A DNA stretch of 64,000 nucleotides from Demequina sp. NBRC 110052 (GTDB lineage: Bacteria > Actinomycetota > Actinomycetes > Actinomycetales > Demequinaceae). The notes beneath the pieces were generated by a model, which saw only the letters and a list, made by a program, of their open reading frames with translations, ran no database searches and was not told where the DNA came from. Numbering within the stretch: the stretch's first letter is position 1; every line of letters starts with the position of its first letter. Location: assembly GCF_002090075.1 (NCBI RefSeq), contig NZ_BBRI01000003.1, positions 434,001 through 498,000 on the forward strand, written 5' to 3'. This document shows, piece after piece, positions 26,286-34,936 of the stretch. Position numbers and translations under genes: made by a program.

Positions 26286-27490
26286 GAGGAGCCCCCACTG
26301 CCGGCGTCGCCACACGGGTCCACCACTACGACCATGTCGTCAGAGCGCTGGAGACTGTGGCTTCCGAGGTGACCCTCCTCAGGCGCTTCGAGGTCACGAG
26401 CCTCCAGGTCGCACGTGCCTCGCGCCTGCCAGTCCTGCGCCGCGCAGCGCCGATCATGGCCCGGCGATCCCGCAGCAAGCTCGAATTCCGCGGACAAGCC
26501 CGCGTGTTCGGGCTCGCCCAGTTGATACCTCCGATCGCGATGCGCATAGGTGTGCCCCGATCGCCCGCCATGGTGCGACTCCTCAATGCGTCGGCCGCAC
26601 GCAGAACCGCACACCTGCTCAGGCACTCCCAGATCGTGCATTTCGAGGAGGGGCTCGGTCATGCACTGCTCTCACGCAACCCGGGAGTCGCTGGCGTCAT
26701 GGAACGCCGGAATCTACACCACGCCGATTTCGAACGCCCGCTTGAGCCCATCTCAGACTTTCCCTACCGAGTATTCCGCGACCCACTGCGCGAGGTATAC
26801 AACTATGAATACGAGCAGTCGAGTGCGGTTCTTGCGTACTCACAAGTCCAGCTAGAGAGCCTCGTGCGCAATGGCGTCGATCGCGAGAAGGTCTCGGTTG
26901 TGCCTATCCCGATTGCCGCAACCCACAGGTCCGAGGGGATGGTGCGAGAGCGAGGCGTCGCGCTCTATGTGGGAAGGGTGACGGCGGACAAGGGAATCGA
27001 CGTCGCAGTCGCTGCAGCGCGCCGATCGGCATCAGTTGAGAGGCTCGTCGTAGCAGGCCCGATACCAAACCCCTCCGTCGGCGCCTGGCTACGCGCACAG
27101 CCCAAAGTCGACTACGTCGGTGTCGCGGGCCGCGCGGAGTTGGAGCACCTGTTCGCAACCTCAACATTCATGCTGGCGCCGTCGATGGAGTCGTTCGGCC
27201 TCGCCGTGTTGGAAGCTGCATCCCACGGACTGCACGTGCTCGCACGCGAAACCACCGGGGCCGCCGAGTATCTTCCGCGCCAAGCACGAACCGTCGTCGC
27301 AGGCCGCAACCCGGTGGAGTGGGCCGATGCCATCGACCGCTGGACCGCGGACGGCGCCGACCTCGCATCTTCCCCTCGTCTCGACGCAGACCACGAGAGC
27401 GCATTGAGGATGCTGAGCGCTGGCCAAGTCGAAGCGGCTCTCGCCGCCGTGTACTCAAGAGTCCTGGAACGATGTGAGGGATCGCGCTAG
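26282..27490 (+). CDS. family 4 glycosyltransferase
   Basis: GT-B glycosyltransferase predicted to build the repeat unit. Seen: VALYVGRVTADKGIDVAVAA (donor-domain start), VVAGPIPN, FMLAPSMESFGLAVLEAASH with the E-x7-E motif, and GAAEYL. About 402 residues, the first 100 poorly conserved. ATG overlaps the flippase stop (ATGA). Its stop overlaps by 4 nt the stop of the convergent gene 27487. Sugar specificity unknown. Confidence 0.83.
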   Translation: MRGAPTAGVATRVHHYDHVVRALETVASEVTLLRRFEVTSLQVARASRLPVLRRAAPIMARRSRSKLEFRGQARVFGLAQLIPPIAMRIGVPRSPAMVRLLNASAARRTAHLLRHSQIVHFEEGLGHALLSRNPGVAGVMERRNLHHADFERPLEPISDFPYRVFRDPLREVYNYEYEQSSAVLAYSQVQLESLVRNGVDREKVSVVPIPIAATHRSEGMVRERGVALYVGRVTADKGIDVAVAAARRSASVERLVVAGPIPNPSVGAWLRAQPKVDYVGVAGRAELEHLFATSTFMLAPSMESFGLAVLEAASHGLHVLARETTGAAEYLPRQARTVVAGRNPVEWADAIDRWTADGADLASSPRLDADHESALRMLSAGQVEAALAAVYSRVLERCEGSR

Positions 27491-28653
27491 CGGTACGCGC
27501 CGCCTCGCACAAAGTCTGTCTCAGGGTCGGCTCCGATGACCACCCGCCATCGTCCTGCAACGACATCCCACGAGTAGGCCCGCACAGCCAACTCGCGGAG
27601 ATCCGCAGGCACCTTCGCGTCCCTGTACATGTCGGCAAGTACCTGGACTTCATCGGCAATCGACACAGGCGTGGGCTGCGCGACGACCCTATTCGCGGCG
27701 TGCGCGACGAACCCAGCGGCGTCGACTCCATCGCTGCTGACAGTGGGCACGCCCGCCACCAGGGCTTCGGCGACCGAGATGCCGAAGTTCTCGTCCTCGC
27801 TAGGCGCAAGGAACACGTCTGCGGATGCAAGCAGAGCAGCCTTCTCGGAACCCGAAACGTGGCCTACGAAGGCTACGTGAGACGACACGCCCAGGACGCT
27901 TGCGAGTTCCTGCAGTTCGGACATCATCTCAGGGCTGCCAGTCCCGGCGACAGTGAGGGTCGCGGACTCGCCTCGCGCTCGCAACTCGGCGAGGGCACCG
28001 ACTGCGAGATCGATGCGTTTCTTGGGGGCAATCCGGGACAACGCGAGCAAGCGTATGGGCTCCCCGATCGATTTGGGGGGCCTAGGAGCACCCCCGGCGT
28101 CCGCCCCCACTCCGACTACCGCTACGGGCGGGATCCTGGCAAGAACCCTCAACTGGTCCGCCTCGTGGTTCGAAGCAACTGCCAAGCCCTTCACCGCGTG
28201 GAACACAAATCGTCCAAGCACGCTGTTCCAGACCTTCTTCCGTGCAACGCCGCGCCGAAGTTCGTACAAATTGAGCGCCCCGTGCGGCATGAGCACGGCT
28301 GGCACCCCTGCTGCCCTTGCGACGGCAACCACAAGAGGGACCCACCAGAGGAAGTAGCCGTGAACAATCACCGCATCAGAGCCCCGGATGCTCGCAATGA
28401 GACCTGGAATCGACCGCGCACGAACTCTGACTGGATCGGGCGCACCGGTAGCACCAACCGATTGCTCAACTGTCGTCACGAGTTCCGGAGCGCGGCTCCT
28501 CGTGAAGTGGAACAGCGAAACCTCGAGCCCACTCCGATTGAGCGCTCTGTTCAGTAGCCATGCGTGATGTGCCGGACCGCCATCCGCACGGTCCAGGGTG
28601 TTGACAATCTGTGTCACGCGGAAGTTGGATTCCTCAGCGCGCAGTTGGATCAC
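27487..28653 (-). CDS. family 4 glycosyltransferase
   Basis: GT-B glycosyltransferase. Seen: VNTLDRADGGPAHHAWLLNR (acceptor-domain Gly loop), MPHGALNLYELRRG, LLALSRIAPKKRIDLAVGAL, VAGTGSPE, and FLAPSEDENFGISVAEALVA with the E-x7-E pair. 388 residues with a GTG start overlapping the upstream stop (GTGA). A longer reading to 28707 would overlap the previous gene by nearly 60 nt and is less likely. End of a three-gene minus-strand operon. Confidence 0.86.
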   Translation of the reverse strand: MIQLRAEESNFRVTQIVNTLDRADGGPAHHAWLLNRALNRSGLEVSLFHFTRSRAPELVTTVEQSVGATGAPDPVRVRARSIPGLIASIRGSDAVIVHGYFLWWVPLVVAVARAAGVPAVLMPHGALNLYELRRGVARKKVWNSVLGRFVFHAVKGLAVASNHEADQLRVLARIPPVAVVGVGADAGGAPRPPKSIGEPIRLLALSRIAPKKRIDLAVGALAELRARGESATLTVAGTGSPEMMSELQELASVLGVSSHVAFVGHVSGSEKAALLASADVFLAPSEDENFGISVAEALVAGVPTVSSDGVDAAGFVAHAANRVVAQPTPVSIADEVQVLADMYRDAKVPADLRELAVRAYSWDVVAGRWRVVIGADPETDFVRGGAYR

Positions 28654-29492
28654 CCCTCGAGCCTGGCGAGTCGATCGATCTCGCGCCGCTTGAGACCGAT
28701 TTGCCAATAGTAGGCGGCCAGCGCAAAGGCATAGTCAAATCCAGCGCGGCCGTCCAGGAAGCCAAGCCGCACAACGTAGCTGTAGATGAAGAAGGCGACA
28801 GGCTTGAAAGGCGCGCGCGCAAAGGCGCGGCCTTGCGCAGACCGATTGGAGTAGACAGCGTCGCTCCGTCTCGCGCGCGCACCGACATGCGCCTCCCAGT
28901 CGGAGTACCGGTTGTGTCGTGCGAACCACGTAGAGACCGGGTCGACATCTTCGTGCCGGAGCCGGCCACCAAGCCGCGCGACCGGCCCATCGCACTTGGG
29001 CTGATAGTGGCCCTCAAGCTCGCCCATCCCGGGCACGTCAAGGTCGTCAACCGGCTCGAACCATGCATGCCCTCGGCGCAAGAGAATTGTCTTGGACACT
29101 CGGTGCCCAAAGCGAAGCATGCGTCCGGCGAAGTAGTAGTCGAGCTCCACGCTTGCAGCAGCGAATGAACCGGACTTCTCGACGAACACGCGAATATCTT
29201 CGACCAATCTCTCGCTTGGGAACTCATCAGAATCGATGAATAGGATCCAGTCGTTCCGGGTCCGCACATTCTCGAGCTGCCACTGCTTCTTCTTCGGGTA
29301 CTGCCCATCCCAAGTAAAGTTGACGACAGTTGCGCCGCATCCACGTGCAATCTCTTTCGTGGCATCGGTGCTGTCTGAGTCGACGACGATCACTTGGTCG
29401 AAGTCCTCAAGACCTTCGAGACACAAGCGGATCGCGTTCTCCTCGTTCTTCGTCTGCACAAGGACAGTGACGGGAATCAGATCACGCGCCAT
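28650..29492 (-). CDS. family 2 glycosyltransferase
   Basis: Cytosolic GT-A enzyme for polysaccharide assembly, of the WaaE/KdtX-like type. Seen: VTVLVQTKNEENAIRLCLEG, VIVVDSDSTDATKEIA (donor Asp) and ILFIDSDEFPS (DxD). 280 residues. The ATG at 29492 overlaps the upstream acetyltransferase gene by 11 nt. GC content is low for the window (32 of 60 bases in 29281-29340), suggesting acquisition. Sugar and linkage unknown. Confidence 0.85.
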   Translation of the reverse strand: MARDLIPVTVLVQTKNEENAIRLCLEGLEDFDQVIVVDSDSTDATKEIARGCGATVVNFTWDGQYPKKKQWQLENVRTRNDWILFIDSDEFPSERLVEDIRVFVEKSGSFAAASVELDYYFAGRMLRFGHRVSKTILLRRGHAWFEPVDDLDVPGMGELEGHYQPKCDGPVARLGGRLRHEDVDPVSTWFARHNRYSDWEAHVGARARRSDAVYSNRSAQGRAFARAPFKPVAFFIYSYVVRLGFLDGRAGFDYAFALAAYYWQIGLKRREIDRLARLEG

Positions 29493-30084
29493 TGTGACCA
29501 GCACCTCCCCGGTCGACGCGGTCGGCAATCGGTCGGGCCGGATTGCCAGCAACGACACGTCCAGGCTCGACTGAGTTCCTTGCGACCGAACCGGGCGACA
29601 TCAGGCTCGACCGCCCAACCATGACCCCACCGGTAACTATGCACCGCGCTGTGATCCACGCACCGGGCTCGATTACGACCGGGCGTGTGACAAGCGCCAT
29701 GTCGCGCCGATGCGCGTGGCTGCCGGTAGTGATGAAGGTCTCCTGGGAGATCACGACATCGTGCCCGATCGTCACCTGGTCCTGATTGTGGATCCAGACG
29801 CCCTCGCCGATCCAGCAGTCATCGCCGATCTCGAGCTTCCACGGGAACTTGACTCGGGTGCGCGGCCGGTAGATCACACCGCTGCCGATCTTGGCGCCGA
29901 AGGCACGGAGCGCCGCGACCCGTACACGCGACGACACTTGCAGTGCGTTCGTGACAAGAAGCCACTCGACGAGCCCCCAGAAGTACACGACGATTGCTGG
30001 CCGACCCCAGGCCACGCGCTCCCCTGGCGCATCCTTGAGAGGAATGACGGGAATGTCCGCCCCCTTGTTCTCACCCTCACTCAT
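29482..30084 (-). CDS. WcaF-like colanic-acid-type acetyltransferase
   Basis: Left-handed beta-helix acyltransferase expected to O-acetylate a polysaccharide sugar from acetyl-CoA. Seen: N-terminal VYFWGLVEWLLVTN segment, GAKIGSGVIYRPRTRVKFPW, then hexapeptide turns (IGDDCWIGEGVWI, VTIGHDVVIS) and GSHAHRRDM. 200 residues, matching WcaF size. First gene of the minus-strand trio; divergent from the WcaI-like gene at 30127. Substrate inferred from family. Confidence 0.85.
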   Translation of the reverse strand: MSEGENKGADIPVIPLKDAPGERVAWGRPAIVVYFWGLVEWLLVTNALQVSSRVRVAALRAFGAKIGSGVIYRPRTRVKFPWKLEIGDDCWIGEGVWIHNQDQVTIGHDVVISQETFITTGSHAHRRDMALVTRPVVIEPGAWITARCIVTGGVMVGRSSLMSPGSVARNSVEPGRVVAGNPARPIADRVDRGGAGHNGA

Positions 30085-30126
30085 GGGCTCGAAGTCTATC
30101 GGTCACACCTTGTCTATCCTCATCGT

Positions 30127-31353
30127 GTGACCCAGCCGACTCGCGTGACATTCCTTGGCCTGAACTTCGCTCCCGAGACGACCGGAATTGCACCGTATAC
30201 GTCCGCTGCCGCGCGCCACCTCGTCCAAGCCGGGCACAGCGTCCATGCCGTGACGGGCTTCCCCCACTATCCCCAGTGGCGCCGCGACCCCGCATTCCCC
30301 GGCTGGCGCGCGTCATCGGAGGACGCTGGCGTGGCAGTGACGAGGGTGACCCACTGGGTGCCCAACCCCCCGCGAGGTCTCAAGCGCCTGATCTCTGAGA
30401 TCACATTCGGCCTGCACCAGACCGCGACTACGTGGCGGGGGCCCGCGATCACCGTGTTCGTGACGCCGGCCCTGTTCTCCAGCGCCATGTGCATGGCGCG
30501 GTCCCGGGCCTTCTCACGTTCCAAGCGAGTGGTGTGGGTCCAGGACCTGTACTCACAGGGCATGAGCGAGACCGACGAGGGTGGCGGTCTCGCGGTGCGG
30601 ATCGCCGCCGCAGTGGAGCGGTGGACTCTTCGCTCGGCCGATGCGGTGGTCGCCATCCACCCGGCGATGGCGGACCGCATGGTTCAGGACCTAGGAGTCG
30701 AGCGTTCCAGGATCACCGTGATCCCCAACTGGTCGCACATCACCGTCGCGGAGACTGACCGCGAGGAGACCCGGAGACGGCTCGGCTGGTCAGAGTCCGA
30801 CTACGTCGTCCTGCACGCAGGCAACATGGGCAAGAAGCAGGGACTCAGCAACGTGGTGGCAGCCGCCCAGGTCGCCGAGGCGGCGAACTCGCCGGTGAAG
30901 TTCGTCATGCTCGGCGACGGCGCCGAGCGGGAACATCTCCAGGCCAGCGCCGCAGGGTGCGGGAACATCGAGTTCGTGGACCCGCTGCCGGACGAGGAGT
31001 TCACTGCAACCCTCCAGGCCGCCGATGCGCTCCTGATCAACGAGCTGCCCGGAGTGCGAGAGATGGCAGTGCCGAGCAAGCTCACGAGCTACTTCGCGAC
31101 ACGCAGGCCCGTGATTGCAGCCACGGATCCCGAGGGCATCGTCGCCTCGATCATGAATGCCGCAGGGGCTGGCCCGGTGGTGCGCAGTGGCGACCCGGAA
31201 GGCCTGGTTCAGGCAGCCGAGATGCTGCGCGACGACCCTGAGATGACGACCCGTGCCGCCGAAGGCGGCTTCCGCTACTTCGAGGAGCGTCTCAGCGCTG
31301 ACGGCGCATTCGCCGCGTGGGACACAGTGATTGCGTCACTGGATGCCCGCTGA
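30127..31353 (+). CDS. WcaI-like family 4 glycosyltransferase
   Basis: GT-B enzyme resembling the colanic-acid fucosyltransferase WcaI. Seen: FLGLNFAPETTGIAPYTSAA (the WcaI N-terminus), VTGFPHYPQW, VWVQDLYSQG, VIPNWSHI, VVLHAGNMGKKQGL and a C-terminal AVPSKLTSYFAT. About 408 residues. GTG start at 30127 with TATCCT 6 nt before it and no ribosome-binding site, so probably leaderless. Fits with the fucose-synthase gene at 37465 in suggesting a fucose-containing polymer; that link is inference. Confidence 0.83.
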   Translation: MTQPTRVTFLGLNFAPETTGIAPYTSAAARHLVQAGHSVHAVTGFPHYPQWRRDPAFPGWRASSEDAGVAVTRVTHWVPNPPRGLKRLISEITFGLHQTATTWRGPAITVFVTPALFSSAMCMARSRAFSRSKRVVWVQDLYSQGMSETDEGGGLAVRIAAAVERWTLRSADAVVAIHPAMADRMVQDLGVERSRITVIPNWSHITVAETDREETRRRLGWSESDYVVLHAGNMGKKQGLSNVVAAAQVAEAANSPVKFVMLGDGAEREHLQASAAGCGNIEFVDPLPDEEFTATLQAADALLINELPGVREMAVPSKLTSYFATRRPVIAATDPEGIVASIMNAAGAGPVVRSGDPEGLVQAAEMLRDDPEMTTRAAEGGFRYFEERLSADGAFAAWDTVIASLDAR

Positions 31354-31365
31354 CGGACCCTGCCG

Positions 31366-32844
31366 TCAGTACGCGCCGCGCCCGAACAGCACGGCGCCGA
31401 TAGTGCGCAGGATGATCACGAAGTCCCCCGCGAGCGACCAGTTCTCCGTGTAGTACAGATCGAGCCGGACTGCCTCATCCCACGAGAGGTCCGAACGGCC
31501 ACTGACCTGCCACAGGCCAGTGAGCCCCGGCTTCACGAGCTGACGGCGCGACACGCGCTCGTCCCATTGCTCAACCTCCGACGCCAACGGCGGTCGTGGC
31601 CCCACGAGAGACATCTCACCCTTCAGCACATTGATGAGCTGGGGAAGCTCATCCAGCGAGAAGCGCCGAAGGAACGCACCAATGGGTGTGACCCGGGGAT
31701 CAGACTTCATCTTGAAGTGCACGCCGTTGCCCTCGTTCTGCGAGAGCAGCGCGGCCTTCCTCGCCTCCGCGTCGATGTACATCGAGCGGAATTTGTAGAT
31801 GGTAAACGGTTCGTGATCTCGGCCGACTCGCTCCTGGCGGAAGAGAGCTGGACCCGGGCTTGTCGCGCGAATGGCGAATGCGATCAGAAGCATGGGGACG
31901 AGGCCCACGAGCAGGATGAGGCCGGCAGTGGCCCGGTCGAAGGCACCCTTGACCAGCGCCTTGGCGCCCTTGAACTCCGGCGCTTCCACATGAAGAAGCG
32001 GCAACCCCTCGACAGGGCTCATCAGAACGCGCGGGCCAGCCACATCCACCATCGCGGGCGCGACGATCAGACCGATGCCCGTACCCTCGAGCTGCCACCC
32101 CAGTTGGCGAGCCTCCCGGAGAGACATCGCATCGGTGCCGGACAGAAGCACGTACTCCGCGTCGAGTTCCTCGGCGAGACGTGCAGCCTCGTCGATGGTG
32201 CCGACCACTTGAACGTCGTCGACGTCGTCCGCCAGTTCGCCGCGGCTTGTCGACGGGAGACACACGCCAATGACGTTGTAGCCCGCCTGGCGGGACGACC
32301 TCAGCCTGCGAACCATCTGCTCGCTGGTGCGCAGGGGCCCGACCACAAGAACTTGGGCCTGGAGCCAACCGCGCTCCCGCTGGCTATGGATCCACAAGCG
32401 CCATACGCCGCGGTACGAGAGCAGCGCCACGGTTCCTACCGGAATCGCGAAGATCAGATACCCGCGGCTGATATGCCACTGCGTGAGGAACCCGACGATC
32501 GCTATCCACGCGAAGGTGCGCCAACTGGCGGAGAGCACTCGCTGGAACTCCTGCGGCCCATGGCCGAGGATGCGCGGCTCGGTACTACGCGCCCATCCGA
32601 GCTGCAGGAGCCAGAGGATCACCACGGCGACCGTGACCTGCCAGTACGCCGGGCTCGACGCGCCGGCGACGGGAGTGAAGGGGTCCCAGCCGAAGCGAAC
32701 TGCGTGGGCGCCCACCATGACGACGGCCAGCACGAACAGATCCGTGACGAAGAGCCGGACGCGATACTTGCGGGCCCACCCCTGAGGACCGTGCATCCTC
32801 TCGGTCGACGCGCCTCCGCGCGTCGACGCCCCCTCTAACGTCAT
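31366..32844 (-). CDS. polyprenyl-phosphate glycosyl-1-phosphotransferase (priming enzyme)
   Basis: Starts repeat-unit assembly by moving a hexose-1-phosphate to undecaprenyl phosphate in the membrane. Seen: four N-terminal membrane segments (about 30-155), a CoA-binding-like soluble part (VLVVGPL, VQVVGTID), a fifth hydrophobic segment, and the catalytic C-terminus with FRSMYIDAEARK, LDELPQLINVLKGEMSL, GPRPP and KPGLTGLWQVSGRS. 492 residues. ATG at 32844 is chosen: TACGCT lies 6 nt upstream, consistent with a leaderless message. Divergent from BY-kinase 2. Confidence 0.93.
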   Translation of the reverse strand: MTLEGASTRGGASTERMHGPQGWARKYRVRLFVTDLFVLAVVMVGAHAVRFGWDPFTPVAGASSPAYWQVTVAVVILWLLQLGWARSTEPRILGHGPQEFQRVLSASWRTFAWIAIVGFLTQWHISRGYLIFAIPVGTVALLSYRGVWRLWIHSQRERGWLQAQVLVVGPLRTSEQMVRRLRSSRQAGYNVIGVCLPSTSRGELADDVDDVQVVGTIDEAARLAEELDAEYVLLSGTDAMSLREARQLGWQLEGTGIGLIVAPAMVDVAGPRVLMSPVEGLPLLHVEAPEFKGAKALVKGAFDRATAGLILLVGLVPMLLIAFAIRATSPGPALFRQERVGRDHEPFTIYKFRSMYIDAEARKAALLSQNEGNGVHFKMKSDPRVTPIGAFLRRFSLDELPQLINVLKGEMSLVGPRPPLASEVEQWDERVSRRQLVKPGLTGLWQVSGRSDLSWDEAVRLDLYYTENWSLAGDFVIILRTIGAVLFGRGAY

Positions 32845-32866
32845 GCGGAAAGCGTACCCAAGCGAT

Positions 32867-32884
32867 GTGACAGACACGTGTCAC
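32867..32884. promoter_or_regulatory. inverted repeat GTGACA-N6-TGTCAC
   Basis: Perfect 6+6 inverted repeat in the 104-nt gap between the divergent priming enzyme and BY-kinase 2. It covers the expected -35 position of the priming-enzyme promoter (-10 TACGCT at 32851-32856), so it is a good candidate operator for both units. Confidence 0.5.
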
Positions 32885-32948
32885 CGCCCGGCAGGGTCCG
32901 CGTGGCAGGATGGTCCACGACCGCCATGGCCATTCACGAGGGGAACGC

Positions 32949-34316
32949 GTGGAACTTCAGGACTATCTGCGGATCCTCCGTAAGAACTGGTGGATCATCC
33001 TGATCCTCACCATCCTCGGCACCGGCCTGGGGGTCGGCTACTCGCTGCTTGCGACGCCGATGTACACCGCCTCTGCCAAGGTCTTCGTCTCGACCACGGG
33101 CGCCTCGAGCGCCGCCGAGCTTCAGCAGGGCAGCTCCTTCACGCTTCAGCGAGTGCAGACGTACCGCGACCTCGTCACGACGTCGGCCGTGCTCCAGCCC
33201 ACGATCGACTCGCTCGGACTCGACATGTCCGTAAGCGAACTGCGCGGACAGGTCACCGCCTCGTCGCCCACCAACTCCGCGACGATGAACATCACCGTCA
33301 CCGACTCGGACCGCGTCTTCGCGGCGGCGCTCGCCACCGAGGCCTCACGGCAACTCATCGAGGTCGTGGAGGACATCGAGACGACCGACGCGATGGAGGC
33401 CTCGCCCGTCTCGCTCACGATCGTCCAGGAAGCCGAGGTGCCGGCGGCTCCCTCGAGCCCGAACCTCAACCTCAACGCCGCGCTCGGGCTGTTGCTCGGT
33501 CTCGCTGCAGGCATGGCGTTCGCCCTCGTGCGCGAGACTCTGGACTCGCGGATCCGCAACGAACGCGACGTCGAGCGCGTCACGGACACACCGGTGCTCG
33601 GTGGCATCGTCTTTGACCCGAAGGCCAAGGACCGGCCGCTCATCGTGCACGCAGAGTCGCACAGCCCGCGCAGCGAGTCCTTCCGCACGCTGCGCACGAA
33701 CCTGCAGTTCCTCGATCTGGGCCGCGAGAACCGTTCGTTCGTCATCACGTCATCGATGCCGAGCGAGGGTAAGTCCACGACCGCGGCGAACCTTGCGATC
33801 GCACTCGCACATTCGGGCGCCCGCGTCCTTCTCGTGGGTGCCGACCTTCGCAAGCCGAAGATGGCCGAGTACATGTCGGTCGAAGGCGGTGTGGGGCTTA
33901 CCGACGTACTGATCGGCAAGGTGACGCTCGACCAGGCGATCCAGAGGTGGGGGCGCACCGAGCTCCATCTGCTCCCCGCAGGCCAGATCCCGCCGAACCC
34001 CTCCGAGCTGCTCGGCAGCTCCCTGATGGAGACGCTGATCGGCGAGGTCGACGCCCGCTTCGACGTGGTGCTCTACGACGCTCCTCCGCTGCTGCCCGTC
34101 ACGGACGCTGCTGTGCTCGCGCGACTGGTCGGTGGCGCGCTGGTGATCTGCGCGGCAGGCAAGACTCACGTGCCCCAGTTGGACAGCGCGCTCGCCGCTC
34201 TCGAGAACGTGGGAGCGCCCGTCTCCGGGATCGTGCTCACGATGCTTCCGACGCGCGGACCCGATGCGTACGGCTACGGACGTTACGGCTACACCTACGC
34301 GGAGTACGCCAACTAG
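32949..34316 (+). CDS. Wzz-type chain-length regulator fused to BY tyrosine kinase 2
   Basis: Second membrane co-polymerase/tyrosine kinase. Seen: Wzz domain with membrane segments (about 14-35 and 175-195), Walker A SSMPSEGKSTTAANLA, Walker B VVLYDAPP, and a C-terminal Tyr cluster YGYGRYGYTYAEYAN. The Walker A' motif reads LLVGADLRKP: the first Asp of D-x-D-x-R is Gly, unlike kinase 1, so activity may be altered. GTG start with GAGGGG 5 nt upstream; 455 residues. Transcript ends at a strong hairpin. Confidence 0.9.
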   Translation: MELQDYLRILRKNWWIILILTILGTGLGVGYSLLATPMYTASAKVFVSTTGASSAAELQQGSSFTLQRVQTYRDLVTTSAVLQPTIDSLGLDMSVSELRGQVTASSPTNSATMNITVTDSDRVFAAALATEASRQLIEVVEDIETTDAMEASPVSLTIVQEAEVPAAPSSPNLNLNAALGLLLGLAAGMAFALVRETLDSRIRNERDVERVTDTPVLGGIVFDPKAKDRPLIVHAESHSPRSESFRTLRTNLQFLDLGRENRSFVITSSMPSEGKSTTAANLAIALAHSGARVLLVGADLRKPKMAEYMSVEGGVGLTDVLIGKVTLDQAIQRWGRTELHLLPAGQIPPNPSELLGSSLMETLIGEVDARFDVVLYDAPPLLPVTDAAVLARLVGGALVICAAGKTHVPQLDSALAALENVGAPVSGIVLTMLPTRGPDAYGYGRYGYTYAEYAN

Positions 34317-34339
34317 GCAGTCCCTGGGCGCAGACGAAG

Positions 34340-34366
34340 AAGCCCCGAGCCAGCGGCTCGGGGCTT
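34340..34366. terminator. bidirectional intrinsic terminator
   Basis: 12-bp perfect stem AAGCCCCGAGCC/GGCTCGGGGCTT with a 3-nt loop between convergent BY-kinase 2 and the LPxTG gene. Confidence 0.85.
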
Positions 34367-34389
34367 CTCGTGTGATGCGTGTGTGAGAG

Positions 34390-34881
34390 CTACGCGTTGC
34401 GACGGCGGCGAGCGGCGAACGCGACAGCGGCCGCTCCACCCACGAGCAGGGCGCCCGCGCCGATGGCGAGACCCGCGTTCTCGAATCCCGTGCGCGGAAG
34501 GCTGTCGCCATCGGCGACGACCGCGATAGCAACAGCGTTGGTCGCCTGGCCGTCAACGGTCGCGGTGACGGAGATCGTGCCGAGCTCGTTCGGAGCGGTC
34601 ACGAGGAACTCTGCGTCGGTCCCGGTGATCGGACCGGACACCGTGGTGGAGCCGGCGACGTACTCCGCGGTGGGGGTACCCGTCGGGTGGCTGAAGGTCA
34701 CCTCAGCGAGCGCACCGTCGGGACCATAAACGTAGCAGGTGGCGCTCTCACCGGGTGCGAGCTCCAGGTCCTCGCACATGAGCGCCTCGCTCACAGGCGG
34801 GTACGTGTCCGCGAAGGCGATCGCAGGTGTCAGGACAAGCGCGCCCGCGGCACCAACCGCAGCGATCGTGCGACGAATCAT
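34390..34881 (-). CDS. LPxTG-type cell-wall anchored small protein
   Basis: Secreted protein linked to the wall by sortase. Seen: signal peptide (RRTIAAVGAAGALVLTPAIA), a single immunoglobulin-like domain with two Cys (about 35-115), then LPRTG, a hydrophobic segment and RRRR tail. 163 residues. ATG at 34881 with AGGAGG; an upstream in-frame start overlaps the DUF4012 gene. No sortase gene is in the window. Function unknown; placement suggests a polymer-associated surface protein. Confidence 0.85.
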   Translation of the reverse strand: MIRRTIAAVGAAGALVLTPAIAFADTYPPVSEALMCEDLELAPGESATCYVYGPDGALAEVTFSHPTGTPTAEYVAGSTTVSGPITGTDAEFLVTAPNELGTISVTATVDGQATNAVAIAVVADGDSLPRTGFENAGLAIGAGALLVGGAAAVAFAARRRRNA

Positions 34882-34936
34882 TGTTTCCTCCTCATCGGCG
34901 CGACCCCTCAGCAGCGCCACGTTTTCCGAGTTCACC

